A program made the translations under genes and the position numbers. The notes beneath the pieces are model-generated. The model was given only the letters and a program-made list of their open reading frames with translations. It was not told where the DNA came from and did not search any database. Below are positions 9,569-18,400 of a DNA stretch of 64,000 bases, in pieces; position 1 is the stretch's first letter; each line of letters begins with the position of its first letter. The stretch spans positions 1 to 64,000 of the forward strand of contig JAIESW010000029.1 in assembly GCA_019745565.1 (NCBI GenBank), written 5' to 3'. Source of the stretch: Burkholderiales bacterium. Its GTDB lineage: Bacteria; Pseudomonadota; Gammaproteobacteria; Burkholderiales; Ga0077523.

Positions 9569-9844
9569 ATGAAGCAAGCATCCACTGACTTTCGTTGTGG
9601 CCGCGGTCCGCAGTTGCGCCGCATCCGAGCCATCGGCCTGCTCGGATCGGTCACATTGTTCGCGTTTGCTTCGATTGCGAGCGCTGCGGTCATCGAAGTG
9701 CAGGCAATACCGGAGCCGAGTACGGTTGCACGGGTGCTTGCTGGAATCGTGATGCTGGTGACTTTGTCGATTCGGGGAGGGACCGGGATGGTCCATCCAC
9801 ACCAAAAACGCGTTGACCTCGCGCGACATTCATCATGTGTCTGA
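9569..9844 (+). CDS. Small ORF with signal peptide and PEP-CTERM-like sorting signal, probable remnant
   Basis: 91 codons starting at ATG 9569 behind a strong AGAGGAGGA site. A signal peptide (IGLLGSVTLFAFASIASA) is followed after only about eight residues by IPEPSTVARVLAGIVMLVTL then SIRGG. That matches the PEP-CTERM layout: Pro-Glu-Pro, a transmembrane stretch, then basic residues. Genuine PEP-CTERM proteins have a long passenger between the two parts, so this looks like an internal deletion product or decayed gene. About 20 residues after the basic segment are also atypical. No exosortase gene is in the window. Confidence 0.45.
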   Translation: MKQASTDFRCGRGPQLRRIRAIGLLGSVTLFAFASIASAAVIEVQAIPEPSTVARVLAGIVMLVTLSIRGGTGMVHPHQKRVDLARHSSCV

Positions 9845-9847
9845 TGC

Positions 9848-10015
9848 ATGAGCCGCTGTCGCGGCATCCCAACCTCTGAGGGAATTGCGGTCTTGAACGC
9901 AGCGTTTATCGAGAACGGCACGGCACACGAAAACCGTGCAACGCTGATCGAGCGCAACGGGGTGTGGAAGATCGAACTGCTGCAGACGGGCCACGCCACC
10001 ACCGGATCTCCGTAG
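9848..10015 (+). pseudogene. NTF2-like gene fragment
   Basis: A 55-codon frame from ATG 9848 to TAG 10015. Its second half (NAAFIENGTAHENRATLIER then NGVWKIELLQTGHA) resembles the last two strands of NTF2/SnoaL-like domains, comparable to the DGRWQIVAQHV end of the protein at 9069-9527. The N-terminal helices are missing, so it is best read as a 3' fragment. No good ribosome-binding site is evident. Confidence 0.4.
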
Positions 10016-10021
10016 CGACCG

Positions 10022-11011
10022 ATGGCTGCTCTCGGATGGATCCGGAGATCGTTGGTCGCAGCGGCGCTTGCAAGCTTCATCGCTGGCTCCGCTGCGGCAT
10101 CGGCCGGCGATGCATGGCCCGGCAAGCCGCTCCGCCTGGTCGTCCCTCAGGCCGCAGGCGGGCCTGCCGATGTCCGGGCACGCCAGATCGCGGAAGGCCT
10201 CGCGAAGTCGCTGGGTCAGCCGGTCGTCGTCGAGAACCGTCCCGGCGCCGGCGCAACGATCGGTGCCGACGTGGTGGCGAAGTCACCGCCCGACGGCTAC
10301 ACCCTGCTCTACGGCACCATCTCCGATCAATCGATTGCGCCGGCGTTTTATCCGAACCTGCCCTACGACCCGCGCAAGGACTTCGCACCGATCACCCAGA
10401 ACTCCACGATCCCGGCGGTTCTCGTCGTGCATGCTGGCAGCGGGCTCCGGTCGATGCAGGAGTTGATCGCCAAGGCGAAAGCTCGACCGGGTGAACTCAC
10501 CTTGGCCTCCTACGGCAACGGAACGCTAACGCAACTGCTGCTATTGCAGATGAACCGCGAGGCAGGCGTCGCGATCACCCATGTGCCCTACAAGAATCCG
10601 ACGACGGGGCTGACGGATGTGGCGGCCGGCCGGGTGACGATGATGTTCGACTACTACCTCACCAGTCGTCCGTTCATCGAATCCGGCAAGGTGGTGCCCT
10701 TGATGATCGTCGGTGACCGGCGGATCGGGAGTCTTCCCGCCGTCCCTGCGGCGGCCGAGGTCGGATTGCCCGGCATCAAGCATCTCGCCTGGAGCGGTAT
10801 CCTGGCGCCGGCGGGAACGCCCAGGGCCATCGTCGCCCGGCTGCATGCGGAACTCGTGAAGACGCTTCGTTCGCCGGAACTTGCTCGCGTCTTCGCGGAG
10901 TCAGGCGGCGAGACGGTCGCCAATTCTCCGGAGGAGTTCGCTGCCTTCATCGCGAAGGAGCGCGAAGAACTGGCCGAACTGGTCCGAGCGACGGGGGCGA
11001 AGCCGGAATGA
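10022..11011 (+). CDS. Bug/TctC-family tripartite tricarboxylate transporter solute-binding protein
   Basis: 329 residues with a signal peptide (SLVAAALASFIAGSAAASAG). The Bug core is clear: PGKPLRLVVPQAAGGPADV, GQPVVVENRPGAGATIGAD, then PPDGYTLLYGT and ITHVPYKNPT. Bug proteins are periplasmic binding proteins for carboxylates and other small anions. They are hugely amplified in Burkholderiales, and many act without a neighbouring TctA/TctB membrane pair, as here. ATG 10022 places the signal peptide correctly. The stop overlaps the next small ORF (ATGA). The ligand is not predictable. Confidence 0.9.
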   Translation: MAALGWIRRSLVAAALASFIAGSAAASAGDAWPGKPLRLVVPQAAGGPADVRARQIAEGLAKSLGQPVVVENRPGAGATIGADVVAKSPPDGYTLLYGTISDQSIAPAFYPNLPYDPRKDFAPITQNSTIPAVLVVHAGSGLRSMQELIAKAKARPGELTLASYGNGTLTQLLLLQMNREAGVAITHVPYKNPTTGLTDVAAGRVTMMFDYYLTSRPFIESGKVVPLMIVGDRRIGSLPAVPAAAEVGLPGIKHLAWSGILAPAGTPRAIVARLHAELVKTLRSPELARVFAESGGETVANSPEEFAAFIAKEREELAELVRATGAKPE

Positions 11012-11172
11012 TCGGTATGAAAGCGATGGCCGCTTCGACCCTGACGATCGCTGCTCCGACGAACTCACCTTTCGTTGCTGCGGATGAATGCCGGGCGTGC
11101 ACCATCGGGATCGTCGTTCCGTGGCCCGCGAACGGCATGGGGGCCGTCGACGCAAGGATCAACATCGGATGA
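11008..11172 (+). pseudogene. Short ORF resembling a Bug N-terminal fragment
   Basis: A 54-codon frame sharing ATGA overlaps with the Bug gene upstream and the methyltransferase downstream. Its C-terminal half (CTIGIVVPWPANGMGAVDAR) resembles the first strand of mature Bug proteins (PVTIVVPWPAGG). No signal peptide or further Bug sequence follows. It may be a leftover of a Bug duplicate that now only couples translation to the methyltransferase. This is a weak call made from motif resemblance. Confidence 0.3.
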
Positions 11173-11972
11173 GCAAGCCCTCGCCCTACGTCCTGGACAC
11201 GGGCAACGCAGGCGCGGCGCGCCTGCATCTGCTCCAGCGTGTGGTGCAACCAGGGACCTCGCGCGCGTTGGCCGCTGCGGGACTGGTCAAGGGGATGACT
11301 GCCGCGGATGTCGGTTGCGGCATCGGCACGGTTACGCGGCAGATGGCAGATATCGTCGGCTCGAGCGGCCGGGTGAACGGTGTGGACGCAAGCGAGGATC
11401 AGATCGAACTGGCTCGCGAAGAATCGCGAGCCTATGAGCGCGTCGGGTACACGGTCGCCACCGCCTACGATACGAGGCTGCCCAAGAGCGCCTACGATTT
11501 CGCCTACGCAAGATTCGTGTTGTGCCATCTCGAGCGCCCCGTCGACGCGCTGGCGGAGATGTTGTCGCTCCTGAAGCCCGGGGGCAGGTTGCTGTGCGAG
11601 GACATCGAAGCTTCCACCCTGATGTCCATTCCGCCCACCGACCCCTACGTCACGACCGCCCGCAAGTCCATCGAGTTCGGTCAACGGCGGGGCGTCGACA
11701 TGGACTTCGGAGCGAAGATGCCGGGCGTCTTCCAGCAACTCGACTTGATCGACATCCAGATCACCGTCTGGCAGCCGGCCTTCTTCAAGGGCGAGGGCAA
11801 GCGCTTCTACGAGCAGACGCTGATGGAGTCGATGCCGTTTGCGCTCGCATACGGCGTGACGTCGCGGGAAGAACTGCAAGCACGCATCGAGGCGATGCGT
11901 CGCGTCAACGACGACGAATCCGTGCTGGTGGTGCTGCCGAAGATCTGGCAGGTGTGGGGGAAGAAAGCATGA
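11169..11972 (+). CDS. Class I SAM-dependent methyltransferase
   Basis: 267 residues, cytoplasmic. Motif I is TAADVGCGIGTVTRQMA near residues 43-59, the acidic loop is VNGVDASEDQIELARE, and the post-motif region has FVLCHLERPVDALAEMLSLL then KPGGRLLCEDIE. This fits Methyltransf_11/25-type enzymes acting on small molecules. ATG 11169 overlaps the previous stop. The frame is open to 11088, but that extension lacks family sequence. Bug-like fragments lie on both sides. The substrate is unknown. Confidence 0.85.
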   Translation: MSKPSPYVLDTGNAGAARLHLLQRVVQPGTSRALAAAGLVKGMTAADVGCGIGTVTRQMADIVGSSGRVNGVDASEDQIELAREESRAYERVGYTVATAYDTRLPKSAYDFAYARFVLCHLERPVDALAEMLSLLKPGGRLLCEDIEASTLMSIPPTDPYVTTARKSIEFGQRRGVDMDFGAKMPGVFQQLDLIDIQITVWQPAFFKGEGKRFYEQTLMESMPFALAYGVTSREELQARIEAMRRVNDDESVLVVLPKIWQVWGKKA

Positions 11973-12223
11973 GCATCGATCAGCTGCTTCATCGGTCATT
12001 TGCGGTCGTGACCTCCACGCTTTTCGTGGTCTGCGTGGCAATAGCGACCGACTTTCCCTCGCGCCCCGTCACCATCGTGGTTCCATACCCTGCCGGCGGG
12101 GTCGTCGACGTACGCGTGCGTGAACTCGGAGCGTTGCTGGAGAAGAACCTCGGCCAGCAGGTGATCGTCGACAACTGCCCCGGTGCATAGAGAATGATAG
12201 GAACGGGGATCAAGGCCGAATGA
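11969..12223 (+). pseudogene. Truncated Bug/TctC-family binding protein (N-terminal remnant with internal stop)
   Basis: From ATG 11969 (overlapping the methyltransferase stop) the frame encodes a signal-peptide-like segment, then FPSRPVTIVVPYPAGGVVDV and LGQQVIVDNCPGA, a clear Bug N-terminus. It hits TAG at 12188. Homology continues in the same frame past the stop: RMIGTGIKAE aligns to the normal continuation of PGAGG-IGT-x-x-KA, until TGA at 12221. Intact family members are about 320 residues, so this is a decayed copy of about a quarter of the gene. Confidence 0.75.
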
Positions 12224-12299
12224 GCCAGGATTAAGACCCTGCGGGACCTGCGGCATAATCCCCCGTCCGCGCCGGAGAGCGCATTGCAGGGGAGGAGTC

Positions 12300-13514
12300 A
12301 TGAAGCTGTCCAAGTCGTGCGTCGCCGCAGCCCTGGTGCTCGGCTCGGTGCTTGCGGTCACCTCCGCCCACGCCCAGAAGAAGTACGGGCCCGGTGCGAG
12401 CGATACCGAGATCAAGATCGGCCAGACCATCCCCTACAGCGGGCCGGCCTCCGCGTACGGCACCATCGGCAAGGCCGAGGCCGCGTACTTCCAATGGATC
12501 AACGATCAGGGCGGCGTGAACGGCAGGAAGATCACCTTCGTCTCATTGGACGACGGCTACAACCCGGCCAAGACGGTCGAGCAGACGCGTCGTCTGGTGG
12601 AACAGGAAGAGGTGCTCCTGCTCTTCCAGAGCCTCGGCACGCCGACCAATTCGGCCATCCACAAGTACGTCAACGCGAAGAAGGTGCCGCACATCCTGCT
12701 CGCGACCGGGGCGACGAAGTGGAGCGACCCGAAGAACTTCCCCTGGACCATGGGCTTCAATCCCACGTACCAGTCCGAGGGACGCATCTACGCTCAGTAC
12801 ATCCTGAAGAACCATCCGAACGCGAAGCTCGCGGTCCTGTACCAGAACGACGACTTCGGCAAGGACTACGTGATCGGCCTCAAGAGCGTCCTCGGCGACA
12901 AGGCGGCATCGATGATCGTCAAGGAGGTCACCTACGAGGTCACCGATCCGACCATCGACTCGCAGGTCGTCGCTCTCAAGGCGAGCGGTGCGGACACGCT
13001 GCTCACCTTCGCTACGCCGAAGTTCGCGGCGCAGACCATCCGCAAGGTGTCGGAGATCGGCTGGAAGCCGCTGCACATCCTGACCAACGTGTCCGCTTCG
13101 GTGGGGGCGGTGCTGACTCCGGCGGGTCTCGACAAATCGAAGGACATCGTGACGGCCGCGTACCTCGCCGATCCGACCGAGCCGGAGGTGCGCAAGGAGG
13201 CGGCGTTCAAGGTGTGGGAGAACTGGATGAAGAAGTACTACCCCGCCGGCGACCCGAATGATCAACTCAATCTGTACGGCTACGCCGCCGCAGCGAGCCT
13301 CGTTCACATCCTCAAGGCTTGCGGCGATGATCTCAGTCGCGAGAACGTGATGAAGGTCGCCGCGAACCTGAAGGACGTCGAGATCCCGATGCTGTTGCCG
13401 GGGATCCGGCTCAATACCAGCGCCAATGATTTCGGTCCGATTGCCGAGATGCGGCTGGCGAAGTTCGACGGAACCCGCTGGGTGCTGTTCGGCGATCTGC
13501 TGAGCGGTCGGTAG
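12300..13514 (+). CDS. livK: LivK-type ABC transporter substrate-binding protein
   Basis: 404 residues. A Sec signal peptide (CVAAALVLGSVLAVTSAHA) precedes DTEIKIGQTIPYSGPASAYG, the start of the Peripla_BP_6 fold, followed by GGVNGRKITFVSLDDGY, NDDFGKDYVIGLK and a C-terminal LTNVSASVGAV segment. It is the periplasmic ligand-binding subunit of a Liv-type importer. GGGGAGGAG precedes ATG 12300. No ATPase or permease adjoins, so it may serve the importer at 1-4321 or a distant one. An SDR gene follows 29 bases later and is probably co-transcribed. Confidence 0.92.
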   Translation: MKLSKSCVAAALVLGSVLAVTSAHAQKKYGPGASDTEIKIGQTIPYSGPASAYGTIGKAEAAYFQWINDQGGVNGRKITFVSLDDGYNPAKTVEQTRRLVEQEEVLLLFQSLGTPTNSAIHKYVNAKKVPHILLATGATKWSDPKNFPWTMGFNPTYQSEGRIYAQYILKNHPNAKLAVLYQNDDFGKDYVIGLKSVLGDKAASMIVKEVTYEVTDPTIDSQVVALKASGADTLLTFATPKFAAQTIRKVSEIGWKPLHILTNVSASVGAVLTPAGLDKSKDIVTAAYLADPTEPEVRKEAAFKVWENWMKKYYPAGDPNDQLNLYGYAAAASLVHILKACGDDLSRENVMKVAANLKDVEIPMLLPGIRLNTSANDFGPIAEMRLAKFDGTRWVLFGDLLSGR

Positions 13515-13543
13515 GCTTTTAGGACAACAAGGGGTAACCAGGC

Positions 13544-14302
13544 ATGAACGGCAAATTTCTCGAAGGCCGCGTGGCGGTCATCACCGGCGGCAGCCGGGGC
13601 ATCGGACGGGCGACGGCGCTCGCTCTGGCAGGCGCGGGCGCGCGCATCGCCCTCGTGGGGCGCGACACCGCCAAGCTCGCGGAGAGCCTCGAGCTCGTGA
13701 GGAAGACAGGTGCGGATGCGGCCACCTTCGTCTGCGACGTCAAGGACGAAGCGCAGGTGAAGCAGTGCGCGGCCGACGTGGCCAAGCGCTTCGGCGCGGT
13801 GCACATCCTCGTCAACAACGCCGGCACCGCCATCCGCAAGAACGTGATCGACTTCACGTTCGACGAGTGGCGCAACCTGACCGACACCAACATCACCGGC
13901 GTGTGGCTGTGCTGCAAATACTTCGTGCCGCACATGAAGGGCAGGGGCTATGGCCGCATCATCAACCTGACCTCCATCATGGCGCACATATCGAGCACCG
14001 GCCGAGGCGTGTATTCGGCGACCAAGCATGCGGTGGCCGGTCTCACCAAGGCGCTGGCGCTCGAACTGATCGACGACAAGATCACCTGCGTTGCGATCAG
14101 CCCCGGCTTCATCGCGACCGACCTCACGGCACCGCTGCGTGCGAACGCGGAGAAGAACGCGGAACTGATGGCGCAGACGCCCATGCATCGCTGGGGCACG
14201 CCGGAAGAGATCGCATCGCTCGCGCTCTACATCTGCTCGGACGCTGCCGCGTTCATGACCGGCAACGACGTGCTGATGGACGGAGGGTGGTGCGCGCAGT
14301 AG
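13544..14302 (+). CDS. Short-chain dehydrogenase/reductase (FabG-like)
   Basis: 252 residues with classical SDR features: cofactor motif TGGSRGIG near residues 14-21, NNAGTA near 91-96, Ser in LTSIMAH, catalytic YSATK near 157-161 and a PGFIATDL segment. It is a cytoplasmic NAD(P)-dependent oxidoreductase. AACAAGGGG lies upstream of ATG 13544. Being next to livK suggests a role in converting the imported compound, which is inference. Sequence alone does not separate FabG-type ketoreductases from catabolic dehydrogenases. Confidence 0.9.
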   Translation: MNGKFLEGRVAVITGGSRGIGRATALALAGAGARIALVGRDTAKLAESLELVRKTGADAATFVCDVKDEAQVKQCAADVAKRFGAVHILVNNAGTAIRKNVIDFTFDEWRNLTDTNITGVWLCCKYFVPHMKGRGYGRIINLTSIMAHISSTGRGVYSATKHAVAGLTKALALELIDDKITCVAISPGFIATDLTAPLRANAEKNAELMAQTPMHRWGTPEEIASLALYICSDAAAFMTGNDVLMDGGWCAQ

Positions 14303-14319
14303 GCGGCGACTGATTCGTC

Positions 14320-14392
14320 GGAGGAGGCATTCGTGCGCGAGCGCCTCCTCCGCGCGGTTGGTCGCCGGCGTGAACCGCTGACCTGGCGGTTC
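14320..14392 (+). terminator. Two consecutive hairpins after the SDR gene
   Basis: GGAGGAGGC (14320-14328) pairs with GCCTCCTCC (14343-14351) across a 14-base loop. GAACCGC (14372-14378) pairs with GCGGTTC (14386-14392) across seven bases. Neither is followed by a T-run, so termination is possible but not typical. They lie in the 333-base stretch 14303-14635, in which I see no gene; the rest has no recognisable feature. Confidence 0.35.
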
Positions 14393-14635
14393 AACCGGGA
14401 AACGGTGTCGCGCCCATCAGTCGATCCCACAGATCGATGAGATGGCGACTGTCGGGGACTGCTTTCCTGGTGGCGTGAAGCGGTAGCCCGGGCCAGGTCA
14501 GACCGGACGAGGCTGACCCATCGGGCTGGGGGGGGCGCAGCGGCTTTCCGATCTTCCCCGAATCCTGGCGCCTATCTGTTGGTGATCTGTAGCCGTCACT
14601 GCCCTAGCGTGGAACGCGCTGAGGGAGGGCCGGTC

Positions 14636-14827
14636 ATGGATCTGCCTGAGAGCTATGTCGTCAGGGTTTATCGCCGCGAACCGAATGCCGTGGAAGGTGT
14701 GGTCGTGACGGTCGAAACGGGCGAGGCGGCGCCATTCCACACGTCGATCGAGCTCTGGTCGGTCCTGTGCCGGTACCCCTTGCCGAGGCCATTGCCGATC
14801 AATCCCATGGAGGAGAACGAAACATGA
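14636..14827 (+). CDS. Small conserved-looking hypothetical protein
   Basis: 63 codons from ATG 14636, preceded by GAGGGAGGG. The sequence MDLPESYVVRVYRRE, then VEGVVVTVETG and AAPFHTSIELWSVL, predicts a compact three-strand/one-helix protein. Its stop overlaps the next start (ATGA at 14824), so it is translationally coupled to the secreted protein that follows. Small cytoplasmic proteins of this pattern occur in other proteobacteria, as I recall, with no known function. Bases are used as in real genes of this genome, and the start and spacing are good. Confidence 0.6.
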   Translation: MDLPESYVVRVYRREPNAVEGVVVTVETGEAAPFHTSIELWSVLCRYPLPRPLPINPMEENET

Positions 14828-15309
14828 AGCTCGCGTCGTTCGTCGCGTTGAGTCTGTTGGCGCTGCCCGCCGTCGCCGGCAAGGTGAACATGCCCAAGGA
14901 GGGGCCATTCGAGTTCGACTATTGCGTGACCGGCGTGGGCGAGGGCTTCTCGTCCGGGGACCGGGTGGCCGTCAACCACTACCGGAACGTCGCCAACATC
15001 CGCACGGAACCCGCGGGCAAGCCGTTCGACCGATCCGGGTCCACCTGCGTCGGCACGTTCGCGAACCTCAACGGAAAGATGCAGGACTTCGGCGTCTGCG
15101 AGGTCACCGACCAGGACGGCGACAAGTGGTACCTCGAGTACCACGGCAGCGCAGACGGTACCGGGGGCACCTATACCGCACCGCACGGGACCGGGAAGTA
15201 CGAGGGCATGTCGCTCAAGGGGCAATACGTGCTGGACTTCTGGCCTGCCGCATTGAAGGACGGGTTCCAGGGCTGCTTCCACAATAAGGGCACTTACAAG
15301 CTCAGGTGA
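14824..15309 (+). CDS. Secreted hypothetical barrel-like protein
   Basis: 161 residues with a short signal peptide (LASFVALSLLALPAVAG). The mature domain carries FDYCVTGVGEGF, SGSTCVGTFANLNGK, DGDKWYLEYHGSADG, APHGTGKYEGMSLKG and GCFHNKGTYKL. Glycine-rich GTG-K-Y-x-G turns and Cys pairs suggest a disulfide-stabilised beta barrel. It shares the DGD-x-W and GTG-x-(F/Y)-x-G patterns with the secreted protein at 8477-8935. ATG 14824 overlaps the stop of the small upstream gene. A STAND regulator follows 96 bases later. Function unknown. Confidence 0.7.
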   Translation: MKLASFVALSLLALPAVAGKVNMPKEGPFEFDYCVTGVGEGFSSGDRVAVNHYRNVANIRTEPAGKPFDRSGSTCVGTFANLNGKMQDFGVCEVTDQDGDKWYLEYHGSADGTGGTYTAPHGTGKYEGMSLKGQYVLDFWPAALKDGFQGCFHNKGTYKLR

Positions 15310-15355
15310 AGACTGTCGGCCGGCCATCGGTGGCGGCATACTGATCGCCACGGCC

Positions 15356-15363
15356 GACCGGTC
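15356..15363. promoter_or_regulatory. GACCGGTC palindrome upstream of the second STAND regulator
   Basis: A perfect 8-base palindrome 43 bases before GTG 15406. The same octamer lies upstream of the paralogous regulator gene at 4461-4468. A shared operator is possible; the site is short and chance occurrence is not excluded. Confidence 0.25.
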
Positions 15364-15405
15364 AGGGTTGTCCGTGGCGGCTGGCGGCTCCTGGAGGATC
15401 CGATC

Positions 15406-18400
15406 GTGAACCGGCGGCGTGCTTCGATAGCCAAGATCTGCGTTCCGCGGTTGTTCAACGTGGTGCCGCGGGAGCGGCTGTTTGCCTGCCTGGACGAGAA
15501 TCGCGGCCGGCCGTTGATCTGGATCGAAGGGCCGCCCGGGGCCGGCAAGACATCCCTGGTGGTGAGCTATCTGGAAGCGCGCGGTATCCCGACCGTCTGG
15601 TACCAGGTGGACGCCGGCGATGCGGACCCGGCGAAGGTGTTCGAGTATCTGTCGAGGGCGGTGGACGCTTTCGGCCCGGCCGATCTGCCGCCGTTGCCCC
15701 GCCTGGTCTCGGAGCATCTCTCGGACATTCCGGCGTTCGCGAGGATGTACTTCCGCGAGTACTTCGAGCGTCTGCCGCAGGGCGTGGTCCTGGTTCTGGA
15801 CAACTGCCAGGAGGCGACCGACGCGCTGCACGAAATCGCCATGATCGCGGCGACCGAGGTACCGCCGCCCGGCTCGATCCTCTGCGTGAGCCGGAACCCG
15901 CCGACCTCGTCGTACGCGCCGTTCTCGGCGCGCGGAACCCTGTTCAGGCTGCAGTCCGATGAACTGAAGCTGACCGTTGAAGAGACGCGGTCGATCGCCC
16001 TGGCGCGCGGTCTGCAGGAGGATTGGCTGGTGCAGGCCCTGCATGCGCACGCCTCCGGGTGGGCCGCCGGCATCACGCTCATGCTGGAGCGCCTCGGGCA
16101 CGTGGACGAAGGGAGGCACGAACTCCCGCAGGGTGCCCGCGAATCCGTGTTCGACTATTTCGCGACGCTGCTGTTCGATCAGGCACAGCCGCACGTGCAG
16201 GACACGTTGCTCGCGGTGGCCTCGCTGCCGTACGTGACGCCCGCGATGGCACATCACCTGACCGGCGACGAGGACGCCGGAGCGGTTTTCGAGGATCTGT
16301 TCCGTCGGCATCTTTTCACCAACCGACGCGGTGGCGATGAACCGATCTATCAGTTCCACGACCTGTTTCGGGATTTTCTGCGCGCTCGCCTGCGCGAACG
16401 CTCGAGCATCGCGGATGTCCGCGCCCGGCTGTGTCGCTGCGCCGAACTCCTGGAGGCGAGCGACGATATCGACACTGCCGCGGAGCTGTGGATCGAGGCG
16501 GGCGAATGGTCGCAGGTGGAGCGGCTCGTGATCGGGAATGCCTCCGATCTCCTGAACCGCGGACGCCGCCAGACGCTGGAAGCGTGGATCGGTGCGGTCC
16601 CCGGCGAGCTGATGCAGGAGCGGCCATGGCTCTCCTACTGGTTCGGGATGGCGCAGGCGGCGACTTATCCGGAGCAGGGCGTCGACACGCTGCGCCGCGT
16701 TCTCGAGCAGTTCCGCCGCCGCGATGACGCGCGGGGGCAGACGCAGTGCCTCACCAGCCTGCTGCGGATCGCCTTCCTGGGCTACAACGCCGTTGAATCG
16801 ATGCAGCCGTGGCTCGACGAGTTGTTGCGACACCTGGAAGTGCCGCATCGCTTCCAGTCCGCGGACGAGGAACTCGAGGTGTGGGGCGTGTTGTGCTCGG
16901 CCTTGTTCTGGGTGGAGCCCTGGCATCCGTGGGCCGTGCTCGCGACGGAGCGCGTCGAGAGCCTGCTCAAGGACGCGACCGATCCGATCGTCATGCTGGC
17001 GGCTGCAACGAATGCGCTGTCCAGCTGCGCCATCAGCGGGGACTTCGAGCGCGGCGACCGTCTCATGGCGGCCACCTCTCATCTGCACCAGGCGCCCGGG
17101 GTCAGTCCCTCCGATGCTGCATGGTGGTGCGTGCGCGGTGCCGGTCACTTGCGGTTCCTGCAGGCCGACTACGAAGAAGCGTTGCACTGGATGCATCGCG
17201 GCTGCGACATCGCCAACGGCAACGGCATGCGCAAGACCTTCACGATGACGATCTATTCGCGATACATGATCGAGTTCCGTATCGCGCGGCCCAGCATCGC
17301 CGACGCCACGATGGCCGAGATGCTGGCGCTGCCCCGGCCGCGCAGCGCCGTCGGCGAAGCCATGTTCTTCATCTATCAGGCGCGGCAGGCGCAACTGCGT
17401 GGACTTCGCAGCGCGGCTGCCGATTTTGCGGAGCTCACGCAGGCGGCCATCGAGAGGACCAGGTCGCCTTATCAGGAGCTGCTGTTCGGGCTCGTCGACG
17501 CCGAGGTACTGATCGACGCGGGACGGTTCGACCGGGCGCCGGCACTCATCGATCGGGCTCGCGAACTGGTCGATCGCTGTCCGATCTTCGATCAGTACCG
17601 CCATGTCGTGCCGCTGTGCGATGCCCTGCTAGCGCTCGCCCAGGGCGATCGACCTCGTGCCGTCGAGTTGCTCAAGGAGGCGCTGGCATTGTCGCGACAG
17701 GGCAACCGTCGCTATCTGATGCGGTATTACGAGACCTGCATGCGGCGACTGTTCGTGCCCGCGCTGGAGGAGGGTATCGAGCCGGATCTCGTGCGCGAGG
17801 TCATCCTGAAATTCCAGCTGCTGCCGCCACCCGGCGCCCCCGACGACTGGCCGCACCCGGTGGAGATACGCACCCTCGGCCGCTTCGAGATCGACGTGCG
17901 CGGCACGAAGCTGGAGTTCAATCGCAAGACGCCGAGGAAAATGCTGGCCCTCCTGAAGGCGCTGATCGCGCACGGTGGTCAGCAGGTGCCCGAGCACTGG
18001 CTTTGCGACGCCCTCTGGCCCGACGAGGAGGCCGACGATGCGCGGCAGGTCCTGGGGGTCACGGTACTCCGGCTGCGCAAGCTGCTCGGCCGGGACGATG
18101 CCGTGATCCAGCAGGGCGGTCGTGTCTGGCTGGATCGGCAGGTGTGCGGGATCGACGCGTGGCGGTTCGAGAGCGGCATGGCGGCGGTTGGGGACGCCGT
18201 ACGGGCGATGCGAGCGATCGAAGGCTATGGCGGCTCGTTCCTGCCGGACGACGAGGACGAAGCGTGGAGCGTCGCGATGCGGGAACGTCTGCGCGGAAGA
18301 TTCATCCACGGGCTCGCGAGCGTGGGCGAAGCGCTCGAGGTGCGGGAGCAACTCGAAGACGCTGCGGCGTTGTACCTCCGTGGAATCGACGCCGACGTGA

